A stretch of DNA of 64,000 bases from Tilletia caries (taxonomy: Eukaryota; Basidiomycota; Exobasidiomycetes; Tilletiales; Tilletiaceae). The translations under genes and the position numbers were made by a program. Location of the stretch: the NCBI GenBank assembly GCA_032718865.1, contig JALUTQ010000020.1, forward strand, positions 682,001 to 746,000. The letters run 5' to 3'. Below the pieces are notes generated by a model. It was given only the letters and a program-made list of their open reading frames with translations. It was not told the DNA's origin and made no database searches. This document shows, in pieces, positions 1 through 10,522 of this stretch. How positions within the stretch are numbered: position 1 is the stretch's first letter; every line of letters begins with the position of its first letter.

Positions 1-2
1 AA

Positions 3-2838
3 ACGCACATCAAGGCAATCACGAACCTGTGGGAAACACAGGTCCTGCAGGGACGCAATTCTTTTCCGCATCCCAGGGGTGGTGCGCTTCTCAAGGCCTT
101 TACAAAGGCCATTCGTCACGGGCGAAGTGCTCTCGCTGAGGCTCGGAACGATGATCAATGGAAGCACTCGCTGAAGGATAGGTACGACCGAGAAGACCAC
201 GTCAAGATCAGCAATGGTACCTCGAGCAGGCGGAAGCAGCACACCCGCCTTCGTGGGCCAGCACAGTGTGGCGTGCGCGATGTGATTTCCTGATGCAGCA
301 CGCTATCATGGGCCGCTCTGAGGACCTGCGGAACGCCAAGTTGGCTTCTCTTTACGTATACACAGTGAGTATCCTATCTTCCCCTTCCTACATCCCTTTC
401 CCTTCCTCCCAGCCCCAGCCCAGCTTCACCTTGCTTTCCTCGCTCTACCGCACCTCCTACCTTTGGTAATCGCGCTTGCCCCTCCCTTCAGCCTCCCTTC
501 TTGCGAACGTTCCAGCCCCCAACCCAGAAGGGAGGCAGTGGAGCTGAGACTGAGGATTCCGGTGCAGACTGAGGAGTCTGGTGCATTCCCAGCGACGGAC
601 TGGGCTGCGTGGACTAAGGAATCACGTGAGCCATGAGAACTACGTGTCTTTGGCGAGGAACGGTGGTGCGTGGGTGGATGGAGGTGAAGTGTCAAGTCTC
701 ATCGTCGTTGCATTGAAATTACAATCGAACAGAGTTGGAGCTGATTGATCTCTTCGCCCTCAGGTTCCACAAAGTCTTCCTCATCCCTGCAAGGCTGTCG
801 TCACGCGTATCACACACAGCATGACCAACACTCAAGGACGGAGAGAGTTTGGCATTGCGGCACGTCACCGCGACGTCGAGGTGTGTCCTGTTGGAGCCTT
901 GGCTCTATACTTCTTCGAACGGTTTCACCTTCGAAAGGAGGAGTTTCCCGACTTGAGCTCCCGCTCCTCTTGGTATGCCTTGCCGCTGTTGCTCGATGAC
1001 GAGGGGAGTGACGGTGTCACCTGGGCAGACCAGGCCAACATCATTCGCCGAGCATTCGCTGACCTCGGCATTGCCTCCTCCAAGCTGACTCACGCGATGA
1101 GGGGAGGATCCGCGCGTCTCGCTCACGAGGCTGGCTGCTCCGAGACCAGCATTCGCATGCACGGACGTTGGACTGCCAGTGGCGATCAACTAGTTGAACG
1201 CTACCTTACCGGAGTTGCGGTACAGCCCGTGCGTGCACTTGCAGGCTTCAACATCGACGGAGGCGACCACTACTTGCCCCGATCTCTTCTCATGCCTCCT
1301 GACGCCCTCTGCAGCAAGCTGTGGCCGCAGGCAACGCAGGCGGAAATCTCAGTACGGGAACGTCACAGCTGCGGCGGAGAAGTTGACCAGGCGGCGCTCT
1401 CGTTCTTGGAGCTGATTCGATGGCTCCGCGTCGTGCTGCTGCAAGACGCGGCCTTGCTCTCCACCGCTCATCCTTCTCTTCCCCTTTGGTCAATCGAGCC
1501 TTTTTCCTCCTCAGACTTTGCTGCCTTCCGTCAGAACCTCATCACAACGATGGAAGAGACGCGCAGTCCCGTCGAGCTCGAGATACTGCAGGTGGTGCCG
1601 AGTCTGTCTCGTGCGTTGACAGACCTTCGAGCTGCAACGTCAGCCAACTCGACCGTAATCAGACAACTTGGAGACAGCATGGCCACGGCCATCGAGCGGC
1701 TTCAAACTGCGGTGGAGTCGGCCGTGACCGGACTCGCCTCCGCTGTCTCGGAGCGAGTTCGAAAGGAGAATGGTCAAGCAGTGGCACAGCAGATACTATC
1801 GGCCAGCATCTGCGCGCTGGCCAACGCCTCTGCAAGTGTGAGTCGCTTCTTTCCCCTTCCTCTCCTCCCCTCATCTTGATACTATCCCATCCTCGCAGTC
1901 TTCCGGTACCTGCCCCCTCCCCCCTCCTCCTCTTCCTTCAGCACCAGGCAACTGCAGTCTCTCACTCTCCGCTCAGGCCTCAGCTCGAGCGGCGGATGCT
2001 GTTACATCGCTGTGTTGTGCCCGGTGGGAGTGTGGTACGGATGAGGACTGGTAGTGGTTAAGGGAACTGTGGTGGTTAAGGGAACTTTTGCAGTGTGCTT
2101 GCGAATCCGATAATTCTGGTCCGTGGACTTGAACGAACCAATGCTAATATGATCTCTGCTTCTCTATTCACTGCATCTATTCAGCTTCCGATTCCAGGTG
2201 ACAACAATCCATTCTCCCTTCAGTCCGTCCTCCCATACATTCAGCAGCAAGGCTCGGCACCGGCAGAGACTACAGAAGCCCCCTCTCCACCGTTGCGGTC
2301 TTCGACTCCATCAGCTCAGGCGTCGCAGGTGCCCCCGCTTCACTCGGCCACGCCCACGATCTCTTTCCCCTCCGCTGCGGCTTTGCCTCCCACTACCTCT
2401 TTCAGCAGGACAGCTCCTTCGTCTGTATTGACAACGGTAGCTGGTGCTTCGACTGCTGCCCCCACCTCTGCAGCTGCGGCGATTGCAGATTCCTTCTCCC
2501 CCCTCCTTACTCTTGCTCAGAAGGTGAACAACGTGGAACAGCTGGTTGAGGTATGGTACGGTGGGGACAATGGACGGCTTGGGGTGCAGGCCAGGCTGGA
2601 GCTGCGCGATCAAATGCTGGAGTCGAAGGGAATCGCGGCTAGAAAGCTGCTCTGCCGCTGGCGTCGGGTCATCTTGGTGCTGGAACGAGTGGAGAAGGAA
2701 TATGGAAGGGCTGGAGCGGTTTCAAGAATGGACAAGTTGCTCAAGGTCGATAAGTTTGGACTGCGAACGCTTTCCGACAATCACCTGGCAATGGAGGAGA
2801 CGCAGGAGCGCTGGGTGGCCCGGCTTACTGGTGCATAG
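3..2838 (+). CDS. Crypton-type tyrosine recombinase, 5' end outside window, probably degenerate
   Basis: The gene cuts and rejoins DNA if it is the Crypton recombinase that its motifs suggest. Frame 3 from base 3 reads an Ndc10-like N-terminal domain with PHPRGG near 66-90. After a frame change around 200-265, frame 2 gives EDLRNAKL, the likely first catalytic Arg. An intron with a GTGAGT donor near 369 and an acceptor near 763 leads to the core exon (to about 1838). That exon has the family's RHRDVEVCPVGAL block, HAMR (HxxR), HGRW and ERYL (Tyr nucleophile). A further exon ending at 2838 has a coiled stretch followed by VEQLVEVWYGG and an RRV-rich segment resembling the GCR1_C DNA-binding domain, common in fungal Cryptons. 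The usual KTN motif reads MTN. The frame change and the small AAGGGAACT duplication at 2050-2090 suggest decay, though a missed short intron is possible. The family call is firm; intactness is not. Confidence 0.72.
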
Positions 2839-4506
2839 CGGGTACTCGATCTTGAATCATTGACATGAACCGCCCCATACAAGCTCCACAGTCCACAATC
2901 TGTTCTCCTATCCCTTCCATGCTTCTTTTCTTTCAGTGCCATATAATTGGCCGTGCTTGATTTCTGCTATCATCGGTCGTGGTCTCTGTATTTGCCTTCA
3001 TAGCTCTTGCTTCGTAAATTCTGCCCTGGTCCCTGATGCCTGATGTATCTCGTCGATCGTTGTGCTCGTGGTAACGTGCTCAGTTCTTTGTTGCCCCTCC
3101 CCTTCAACTCAGGTGTCACACGTCTTCGACTTGTTCCGTTAATCAAAGGTTGATTGCAGCTTGTTCTTTGATGAGCAAAGAAAGAGAACAAAAGGGTCAG
3201 CCTGAAGTCCTCTGCCTGGGTCCTGGGATAGTGGTGAGAAAAAGGATCGACTAACCTAAATCTGGATTCAAAACGAGCATGGATTCCCGTATGATTCGGA
3301 TCTGCCAACTACAGGACGCGCTGTATCACTGGTGCGTACCTCCAGCGAGATCCAACCTTGTTCTGGTCCTCGTCCACCTCAAATCCGTGCTAAAAAGAAA
3401 GAAGTGACAGAAAGTTGAAAGGATAAGAGGGATGTGAAATATCAGTGACAGCTCCTTGAGTTCAGGCTAGACGGTAGACAGCAATCAATTTGCTTCGCGC
3501 AGCTTGTCGCTCCTTTTTGATGTTCTTGGTTTTGTATATGTTTGATTAGTGATCTGAATGGACAGGGAAGGGTGTGTGAGGTCAAAAGTCAGTGACAATA
3601 CAGCTTTTCATCACAAGTCATACATCGTACATTCGTACACGACAAATGGGCAATATCAACGCTGAACGCTCAAATGAAGCCCAGCGCACGGCCAAACGCG
3701 CTTGCGGCGGGCGGCCTGATGGATGCGCAAGGAATATACGCGAAAAGTTGATGGGCTGCTGTCCGCTGGCGGCTGGAGTCCTACAAATAGAAGAGGTGGA
3801 ATAGTGGCGAGCAAAGAAGAATAAATGAAGGTGAAGAGAGAGAGAGTGGTTTAGCTGCGAACAAGTAAAGTCAGCCAGCTCACAGCTGCAAAGTAGAAGA
3901 ATTGATGAGCTCAAAAGGTTCAAGGATGCATCACTGTGAGTACTGGCCAGTGGCCACTGAGCACAGAGCAACGCGCCTCTGTTTCCGATACTTCGTGGGC
4001 AAATGAGCTTGAGCAAAGCGCACACATGTACGCGCCGGGCACTTGTTCCATGAAGCTGCGCAGACCTTGAAACCAACAGGGAGAGAAGCAAACGGCGGTG
4101 CTGTCGTGCTGGTGAAGTATAGGAGGAGAGGCATGTGGGATGGTGAGCGGGTGACCACGAGCTGCTTTGAGTAGTGTGGGCCAAATCGCCGAGTCGGGGA
4201 AAGTGGAAACTGTGTGACCATTCTGTCGGAAATAGAGTGCCGCGCCCACTGGAAATCCTGCCGATCACTGGGGAAGGAAAAGAGGATGATCATTGAGAGC
4301 AGAGTTCAGCTGCTACCACACTCGTTTGCTTACCTTGACCACTCTTGCACCCGCGCTTGACCTGGTCTGTTTCTTGTCGTGCCGGACCGGGAATCGATAT
4401 CGAGAGTGATGGTAGACCAAGGAAGAGAACAAGAGAGATGTATTGTGGGTCGAGACCCCAAGAGGCTATCGCATAGCACACTCAGGGTCTGGACGAAGGC
4501 AGCTGT
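2839..4506. other. Intergenic stretch without a convincing gene
   Basis: I see no long coding region here. The minus strand has one possible terminal exon (3309-3389, see separate entry). It also has an open segment around 4290-4500 whose GTAAGC donor and downstream acceptor look real. The hAT insertion at 4515 may therefore have hit a minus-strand gene, but I could not join a continuous protein across it. Confidence 0.4.
3309..3389 (-). CDS. Possible terminal exon of an unidentified gene
   Basis: On the minus strand, a pyrimidine-rich tract ending TTTTTAG is followed by 27 in-frame codons rich in acidic residues (VDEDQNK). They end ...YAPVIQRVL and a TAG stop. Splice acceptor, reading frame and stop fit together, but no upstream exon could be joined with confidence. 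This is a weak call. Confidence 0.25.
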   Translation of the reverse strand, partial: HGFEVDEDQNKVGSRWRYAPVIQRVL

Positions 4507-4524
4507 CTCGAGCGCAGTGGTCGG

Positions 4525-4890
4525 CACTGACTTTAAGTCGCCATTTTTTCAAAAAGTCAAGTCTAAGTCTAAGTCACATTTTAGAAATTTTCAGAAAGTC
4601 AAGTCTAAGTCGGACTTAAGTTGCCAAGTCTGACTTAAGTCACATCGTCTCGAGCGAGAAGCAGAGACTTTCCGACTTAAAGTCAGACTTAAAGTCGTAG
4701 CAAAAGTCACATATCCCGGATGATCTAATGTTCCGACTTAAAGTCAAAAAGTCAGACTTACAGTCACGACTGAAAGTCTCATTTCTCAAAGTCCCACGGT
4801 CACCTGACTTTTTCCAGACTTTAAGTTCCCCCAAGTCTCCGATCATGTGACTTTCAACGGTAAAAAGTCTAAGTCACAAGGTCGTTTTTT
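4525..4890. repeat. Left subterminal GACTT/AAGTC cluster of hAT 1
   Basis: This is an irregular array of the words GACTTAAGTC, AAGTCTAAGTC and GACTTAAAGTC on both strands with variable spacing. It is not a simple tandem repeat. The same words recur at 6210-6370 and 10140-10320, that is, at both ends of the pre-nesting element. Confidence 0.8.
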
Positions 4891-5044
4891 TCACACGTCT
4901 GCTTCTCACGCCGGTTCCAGCAGCTCCTGAATAGGCAGCCCCATCATCTTCCTCACCAGCAACCAGTCACTTCCCTCTTCCCGTGCACCCTTCCACCACT
5001 ATCCCTTTCTTCCCACAGCCCCACCCACCCCTCAACGACCACCG

Positions 5045-6186
5045 ATGTCGGGCTCTCAACCCGACCCAAGGGAAACAGACCCCGTCATTTTCGACATCTT
5101 CGGACAACACACCTTTGGAGATCTTGGAGTTGGTCCCTTCCAGCTGCAGTTAGAAGAGCTTGGCCTTCCTCCGAACCAGAGCCAGCGATGGTCGGAATTC
5201 TCGCAAGAATGTCAGCAGTCCCTGAACCGGGACGACCCCGAATCCCCGCAGGTCCCGGGCGAAATCCTCAAGCGACTCGTGAGCAGACACACCCTTCCCC
5301 TCCTCCACTCCCAGCAGTACGTCGTTCTAACTTCTTTGTCACACTTAATCCAGCCCACAGTCCAGGCTCCGACAACGCGTCTGTGCTGAGAAGAGCTCAT
5401 CAACGACCCGACGGCCCACACGTGGAAAGCGCTCGTCGAAGGCAAGCACGCATCTCAGCATTCCACTGGCCAAGCTGCCGTTCGCAGCTCCGCTCCGACT
5501 TCCACGAATGTTTCCGCCGCTCTCGGACCTTCCAAGCGTCCCACGGCACGGTCGCTGCAGGCTACCTCCGCATCCGTAACAACACGAGCACCGGTGAGTC
5601 GCTCTATCTGTCGGACTTCGGCCTGGCGGAGGATGTCAGTCAACCGGATCCACCCACACGAACAATGCCGGTCGTCAGTATGTGGTATCGAGCTCCAGAA
5701 GTGCTTCTGCGAGCCCCGAAACTGGGGACAGCCGTGGACGTGTGGGGCTTTGGAGCGGTGGTGGCGCAGATGCTCCAACCGAATGGTCAGCCGCTCTGGT
5801 ACGCGGGGCGCCCGGACGAACTGTTGTGTCAACAGGTGAGAGACCTGGGACGGATGGGCGTGGAACTCTGGCCAGGCTCGGACTCTTTTCCTGGCGCTTT
5901 ACCGGACGATCAGATGCCGTACAACTCTCTCTGGCGGGGTAAACATCGATTCTTCAACTCCGACGGCAGTACCACTTCAAGCTCTTTGGCAGAACGTCTT
6001 GCCTTGCACACCTTCAATTATGCGGGACTCATCCGCTTTCTGGGATTCGTGCTGGTTCTGGATCCGGATCGGCGACCAACTATGGATCAGGTCTTGAATG
6101 ATCGATTCTATGGCCTCGACTGGAAAGATGCGGACCCCCTACCCTTGTTTCCCGAGCATCACAGTGATGAGAAGCCTCCTGCTTAG
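5045..6186 (+). pseudogene. Protein kinase remnant carried by hAT 1 (N-lobe missing)
   Basis: The gene starts at ATG 5045 with a Pro/Ser-rich leader. A GTACGT donor lies near 5317 and a short intron follows. The reading then runs in frame 3 through a Ser/Thr-rich segment to a GTGAGT at about 5595. Directly after this, in frame 1, comes a CMGC/CDK-like C-lobe: SDFGLAED (DFG), YRAPEVLL (APE), VDVWGFG and DPDRRPTMDQVL, with a stop at 6186. The glycine loop, the VAIK lysine and the HRD loop are all absent. A splice donor abutting the DFG codons looks like the scar of an internal deletion. It reads inward from the left TIR, as the kinase in hAT 2 reads inward from the right TIR. It is probably not functional as a kinase. 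Confidence 0.7.
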
Positions 6187-6209
6187 TAGAAACACGTAGC
6201 AATGCACTG

Positions 6210-6370
6210 CCACTCTTACATCTGTAATGCGACTTACTGACTTATTGTCAGACTTAAAGTCTGATAAAGGACTAAATGTGACATAAAGTCTGACATAAGT
6301 CCTGACTTAAGTCATTCTGAAGACTTACAGTCTGACTTTAGTCGGACTAAGCGACTTATTGACGACTTAT
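6210..6370. repeat. Subterminal GACTT/AAGTC cluster of hAT 1, split from its terminus by nested insertions
   Basis: The sequence has repeated GACTTA, AAGTCTGA and GACTTAAGTC words that match those at 4525-4890 and 10140-10320. It starts right after the kinase stop, so in the original element this was the start of the right subterminal region. Confidence 0.75.
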
Positions 6371-6879
6371 TTTCACGCGAAATTTAAACACCACGTATCG
6401 CTCGTAGATGTCGAAAATGATTCTCAGGAAAATTCAAAACGGGGGTAGAATAGGCAAAACGAGGGTGATCTGGGGGTAAAAAGCGGGTGCTCGAATTCGC
6501 TGTGGGTAAAACGACGGTTGCCTCAACTTGCCCTTCCCGCAATACAGTTCTGCCCTTGCGTCATCGGCCACTCTAAATTTGTAGTTCCAACAGCCCGGCT
6601 TCCAACTCTCTAGATTCCTATACAACTCGATTACAATACAGCGAAGATCGATACTTGGTGAAAATTTCTGCTTCTCTTCCACCACGCACCACGCACACCA
6701 CGCACCACGCACCACACGACAGGGCTCGACGCTCGACCTCGACGACGGCGCATTCGGTCTCGACGACGAGGCCGACCTCGGCGCCCCTTGCTGGGCGCCC
6801 CTTGCTGTGCGCCTGTGCTGCCCTAACCGTTCCACTGCCCTGCTAACCCTCCTTCCCTAACCTCTCCCCGTTCGCTTCT

Positions 6880-7170
6880 CCCCGTCTGCTACCCTCCGTC
6901 TGCTTCTCCCCGTCTGCTACCCTCTCCTTCTGCTCCCCCCCTTCTCCTTCTGCTCCACCCCCTGTCTGCTTCCTCCCCCGTGATCCCTCCCCGTCTGCGG
7001 TCCTTCTCCGTCTGCTGCTCTCCCTCCCCGTCTGCTGCCCTCCTCCCCCGTCTGATACCCTCTCCCGTCTGCTGCCCTACCCCAACCCCGTCTGCTGCCA
7101 ACCCCGTCTGCTGCCCTCCCTCCCCGTCTGCTGCCTTCCCCGTCTGTCTCTCTTCTGCTCTCCTCTCTGT
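6880..7170. repeat. CCCCGTCTGCTGCC-like minisatellite
   Basis: This pyrimidine-rich block has irregular copies of CCCCGTCTGCTGCC and CTTCTCCGTCTGCT inside the nested TIR element. It is followed by a short (TATG)n tract at about 7285-7325. Apparent ORFs here are low-complexity artefacts. Confidence 0.7.
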
Positions 7171-7490
7171 CTGCGCTTCTTTTCTCTCCTCTCGTTCAGA
7201 ACAGTCTCATAGGGCACATCACACAGCGACAATTCGACGTTCCGACGACATATCTTCCATCACTAACCCCTCTCGCTGCTCTGTTAGATATATGTATGTT
7301 ATGTATGTCGTGTATGTATGTATGTTAGACACTGGAATGGATATGGTCTTTTGCTCCCTTACTTTCGCGGTTTGCGGCCGGTACAGACCCAGCCTGATGC
7401 TACCCTCGTTTTACCCTCGTTTTGCCCGTCTGACCAAAGTGGGTAAATCCGCACAAAACACAACATCTGCAGGGGTAAAACGAGGGTAGC

Positions 7491-7726
7491 TGTGCGAACA
7501 CAATGGTTCGTAAGTAGGAAGCTGCGTATGCTAGAAGATCATCGATGTATCAGAAGGCTAAGTACAAAGGGAAGTGAGGAAGAGAAAAGAGGTGACTGGA
7601 AGAATGGCGTGGGAAATGTGGAGGATGGAAGTGTTGCTATGCGGGAGTGTGGGAAAGGGAGAGAGGAAGACAATGATAATAGATAAGATAACTGGCCATG
7701 TGGCTTCGCCACGTGTTGCCAGCACA
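7491..7726 (-). repeat. 3' LTR of element A
   Basis: This is a copy of 9747-9982. Read on the minus strand it begins TGTGCTGGCAACACGTGG and contains TTATCTTATC. The LTR of element B shares these features, so A and B are related. Confidence 0.88.
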
Positions 7727-8204
7727 TCCCCACCCAAAAAGAGACAACTGTCCTCAGTTGTGTATGGGCACTGGGCAGGAAGCACTGCAACGGGCACGGA
7801 GTGAGAATGCAAGGGGGCGGGGTGCGCGTGAAGTCGTAGGGTGTGGAAGGGACTGGGATGTGGTAGCTGTGTCGAAATGGATGGAGTCAAGCTGTGAAAG
7901 GGCGGCTGGGGTAGAATGGATCATAGATGTAGTCGGAGTGAGGAAAGGAACAGGCCGAGGGAAAAGCGAAGTGGAAACGGATACAGGGGCGATGATGATT
8001 GATGGGAACCCGAACCGCCGTCCACTAGCTGATCGTCACTAGCTGATCGTCACTAGCTGATCGTGACAGGAGGAGTACCCGCCAGCGGCCAGAGTCCATC
8101 GGCACGTCGTGATGTTGAGGAGGAGAGGCGCTGCCGGCTCGATGCTGGATCGTAAAGACGCAAAGCGCAACAGAGCGCGATGGCCGATGATCGATCCAGA
8201 GGTC

Positions 8205-9203
8205 TCAATGCCCATCCGGATTCAGCGCACTCACAACGAGCTCAGTGGCTCGCTTCGCGCCGAGGACGGCAATCACTTGACTGGGATCGGCATAAACTGC
8301 GCCTAGAACGTCGGCGTCCTCCTCCGACACGCTGGACATTCGAGCTTGAAGGGCATTCACCGCGAACGAATCCGAAGCTGGCAGCGTACCCGTTGATAAG
8401 GCCTCGTACAAGCTCTGGATCGCCAGGACGCGCTGGGTGGCCGGGGGCGAGTGGCTGAGAAGGCGCAAACGGAGACGTTGCTTTTCAGCAGGTTCTTCTG
8501 CGCCGTACTTGAGCGTCAGCAGGTACCGGGCGGCTTCGAGTCGGAGATCGTCACTGAGCGATGGGGCAAGAATGATCTTGCTCAACGACTCCGCGGTCTC
8601 ATCTGGTGAAGCCAAGGGAGTCCCGGGCCGTGTGACAGCTGCAAGAATCTGTTGAGCCAAAGGCGTGACCTCTGTCCCGCGTCCGCTGGCTTCCGCTACA
8701 CTCTCTGCGAATCGAGGCAGGCCGAGCAAAACCTGTGCAGCCTCCGCAGAGACGAGTTGGGCCGCTTCTTGTTCCGCCTGGTTGAGGGAAAGCAGAGGGG
8801 AGAGAGCATCCTCGTCGGAGAGAGCGTGACTGAAGAGAGCAATGCAGGCGGAGATCAGAGGCATGATGGCCTGCTCGTCGGCAGCTTGGGGATCCGCTCG
8901 GGCCGGAGAGACGAGAGACTCGATGGTAGCGCGGACCGCCTCCGAGCTGAAGGGGAAACAAGCCCCCAAGGCTGCGATGACCATGAGTGATGCCGTTCGG
9001 AGCTCACTTATGTCGTCCTGTGATGGGACGAAGGCGGCGCATCGAAAGGCGACAGGCAAGATGATTGCGTCAGCGTCAGCGTCACCGTCGAGCTGGGTGA
9101 GCCGGAGGCCGGGATCGCGTCGTCGGGGGAAGTCGGCATCGTCATTGGCATTGCCGTCGCCGATGGTGAAGCTCGCACGTTTCGGGGGCGTCGCGTCTGT
9201 CAT
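8205..9203 (-). CDS. Host-like helical protein ORF captured in LTR element A
   Basis: An intronless ORF on the sense strand of element A. I start it at the ATG at 9203 (MTDATPPKR); an in-frame ATG at 9329 adds an Arg/Ser-rich stretch that looks like untranslated sequence. The product is about 332 residues and acidic in the N-terminal 50. After that it is strongly alpha-helical, with repeated Leu/Ala-rich helix pairs suggestive of an ARM/HEAT-like fold. It has no gag, CCHC, protease or RT motif. Codon use is GC-rich like the host genes. It is most simply a processed piece of a host gene picked up by the retroelement; the parent gene is not recognised. Confidence 0.55.
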   Translation of the reverse strand: MTDATPPKRASFTIGDGNANDDADFPRRRDPGLRLTQLDGDADADAIILPVAFRCAAFVPSQDDISELRTASLMVIAALGACFPFSSEAVRATIESLVSPARADPQAADEQAIMPLISACIALFSHALSDEDALSPLLSLNQAEQEAAQLVSAEAAQVLLGLPRFAESVAEASGRGTEVTPLAQQILAAVTRPGTPLASPDETAESLSKIILAPSLSDDLRLEAARYLLTLKYGAEEPAEKQRLRLRLLSHSPPATQRVLAIQSLYEALSTGTLPASDSFAVNALQARMSSVSEEDADVLGAVYADPSQVIAVLGAKRATELVVSALNPDGH

Positions 9204-9746
9204 CGTTGAGGAGTGCCGGGAGGAAAGACAGGACCGGCTGCGAGAAGGTGGTGGTGGTCGAGAACGTCTTGACGGTGCTGTGCTGTGCTGCCGAAACTCG
9301 AGAAAGCAGAGGAGATGCCTCGACTCCACTTGCCTACTGGGATGGCCCGATGGCCGGCACAGAACCCGGAACAGAAAACAGGCCAGCTGTGGAGAAAGGA
9401 AGAAAGAAGAAGGCCGTCGAGGGAGGTCTTGAGGAAGAAGTGAAAGTGAAGAAAGTTGGGTGGTAATGTGTGAGAGCTGAGAAGGAGAAAAAAGCAGAGA
9501 GATCGAGAACGAGAGAGATCGATGTGCCGATCCGGAGGCGCACTGGAGCTGTTGAGCTCGCGAGGCCGTCCGAGAGGGTCCCGAAACCAGAGGCGCTTTG
9601 GAGCTGTTGAGCTCAACGAGGCCAGTCTGGAGAAGGAGCCGGACACGAGACCGAGGCGCGCTGAGTCGTTAGACTGTGGGGCCATCGGCGTGGGTCCCAC
9701 TGGACTTGGTCGGTGCAAGTCAGTGGTCAAAACCCTCTCATCACCA

Positions 9747-9982
9747 TGTGCGAACACAATGGTTCGTAAGTAGGAAGCTGCGTATGCTAGAAGATCATCG
9801 ATGTATCAGAAGGCTAAGTACAAAGGGAAGTGAGGAAGAGAAAAGAGGTGACTGGAAGAATGGCGTGGGAAATGTGGAGGATGGAAGTGTTGCTATGCGG
9901 GAGTGTGGGAAAGGAAGAGAGGAAGACAATGATAATAGATAAGATAACTGGCCATGTGGCTTCGCCACGTGTTGCCAGCACA
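9747..9982 (-). repeat. 5' LTR of element A
   Basis: This matches 7491-7726 apart from one G-to-A difference in the purine run. The primer-binding site CTCTCATCACCA (plus strand, 9735-9746) is directly adjacent. Confidence 0.88.
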
Positions 9983-10139
9983 GTAGCCCAAGGTGGCGAA
10001 CGGAGCGAACAGTAGGTAATCCGAGGGCAATCCGGGGGTGGAATCTACCCCCAAATCACCCACGTTTTACCCCTTTTCCAATTTTCGTGAGAATGATTAT
10101 CGATGGCCATTTGCAGATGACAGATTCATGTTTGGCCGT

Positions 10140-10320
10140 GGTAGGTCAGTTTTAAAGGTGATTTTCGGTCGAGACTTAGTAGACTTTTTGGACTTTAAGT
10201 CTGCGCCGACCAAAAAAAAGTCTAAGTCTAAGTCACATTATAAGTCACAAAGTCAAAGTCACAAAAAAGTCTAGACTTTGACTTTAAGTCAGGTGGTAAG
10301 TCTAAAAGTCACATAGTCAC
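10140..10320. repeat. Right subterminal GACTT/AAGTC cluster of hAT 1
   Basis: The block has AAGTCTAAGTC, GACTTTAAGTC and AAGTCACA words running up to the terminal GCCGACCACTG. It mirrors 4525-4890. Confidence 0.8.
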
Positions 10321-10522
10321 GCCGACCACTGCTCGAGCGAGCCGGGAGGGTGGGAAATCCCTCGGCAGCGCGCTCGATGGCACCGACGTCCGCTACGTAC
10401 ATGGAATAGCAAAGAGAATGGTAGCGGACAGGAGAAAAGAGAATCGGTGCGAAGGCCACCCGCGTCGAGCGAAAGAACGTGAAGCAGAGGAACGAGCAAA
10501 GAGGGAAAAGAAAAAGGGCGGG

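Larger units (their letters stand above)
7491..9982 (-). mobile_element. LTR retrotransposon A, non-autonomous
   Basis: Two direct repeats of 236 bp (7491-7726 and 9747-9982) differ at about one base. They start TGTGC and end GCACA. The 5-bp TSD GTAGC lies at 7486-7490 and 9983-9987. On the minus strand the primer-binding site TGGTGATGAGAG (9735-9746) abuts the 5' LTR. A purine tract GGGTGGGGA abuts the 3' LTR at 7727. The internal 2 kb has no gag, protease, RT or integrase. It has one intronless 374-codon ORF on the element's sense strand. The near-identical LTRs imply a recent insertion. Confidence 0.88.
6423..10091. mobile_element. TIR element nested in hAT 1
   Basis: The inverted ends are CTCAGGAAAATT at 6423 and AATTTTCGTGAG ending at 10091 (one mismatch). 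They are bounded by a 7-bp direct repeat AATGATT (6416-6422 and 10092-10098). The internal ends carry many copies of GGGTAAAACGAGGGT-like words (6440-6520, 7400-7490, 10020-10075). Without LTR element A it is about 1.17 kb and has no coding capacity, so it is a MITE-like element. Superfamily is uncertain: the TSD could be 7 bp, or 8 bp with one mismatch. Confidence 0.7.
4515..10331. mobile_element. hAT-type transposon 1, transposase-less, carrying a kinase remnant
   Basis: The ends are inverted: CAGTGGTCGGC at 4515 and GCCGACCACTG ending at 10331. The flanks are a perfect 8-bp direct repeat CTCGAGCG (4507-4514 and 10332-10339), the hAT signature. Inside both ends are dense clusters of GACTT/AAGTC words (about 4525-4890, 6210-6370, 10140-10320), which are likely subterminal transposase-binding repeats. 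The only gene content is the kinase remnant at 5045-6186. Removing the nested TIR element (6423-10091) and one copy of its TSD leaves about 2.14 kb. No transposase remains, so movement would need one supplied in trans. Confidence 0.85.

Noticed and set aside
3618..4268. 216-codon minus-strand ORF, with two other overlapping frames open
   Set aside because: Three frames are open over the same bases and none shows a motif. Only the idea of a disrupted minus-strand gene is kept, at low confidence.
6980..7489. ORF through the CCGTCTGCTGCC block
   Set aside because: It is created by the pyrimidine minisatellite; Ser/Pro/Cys-only translation.
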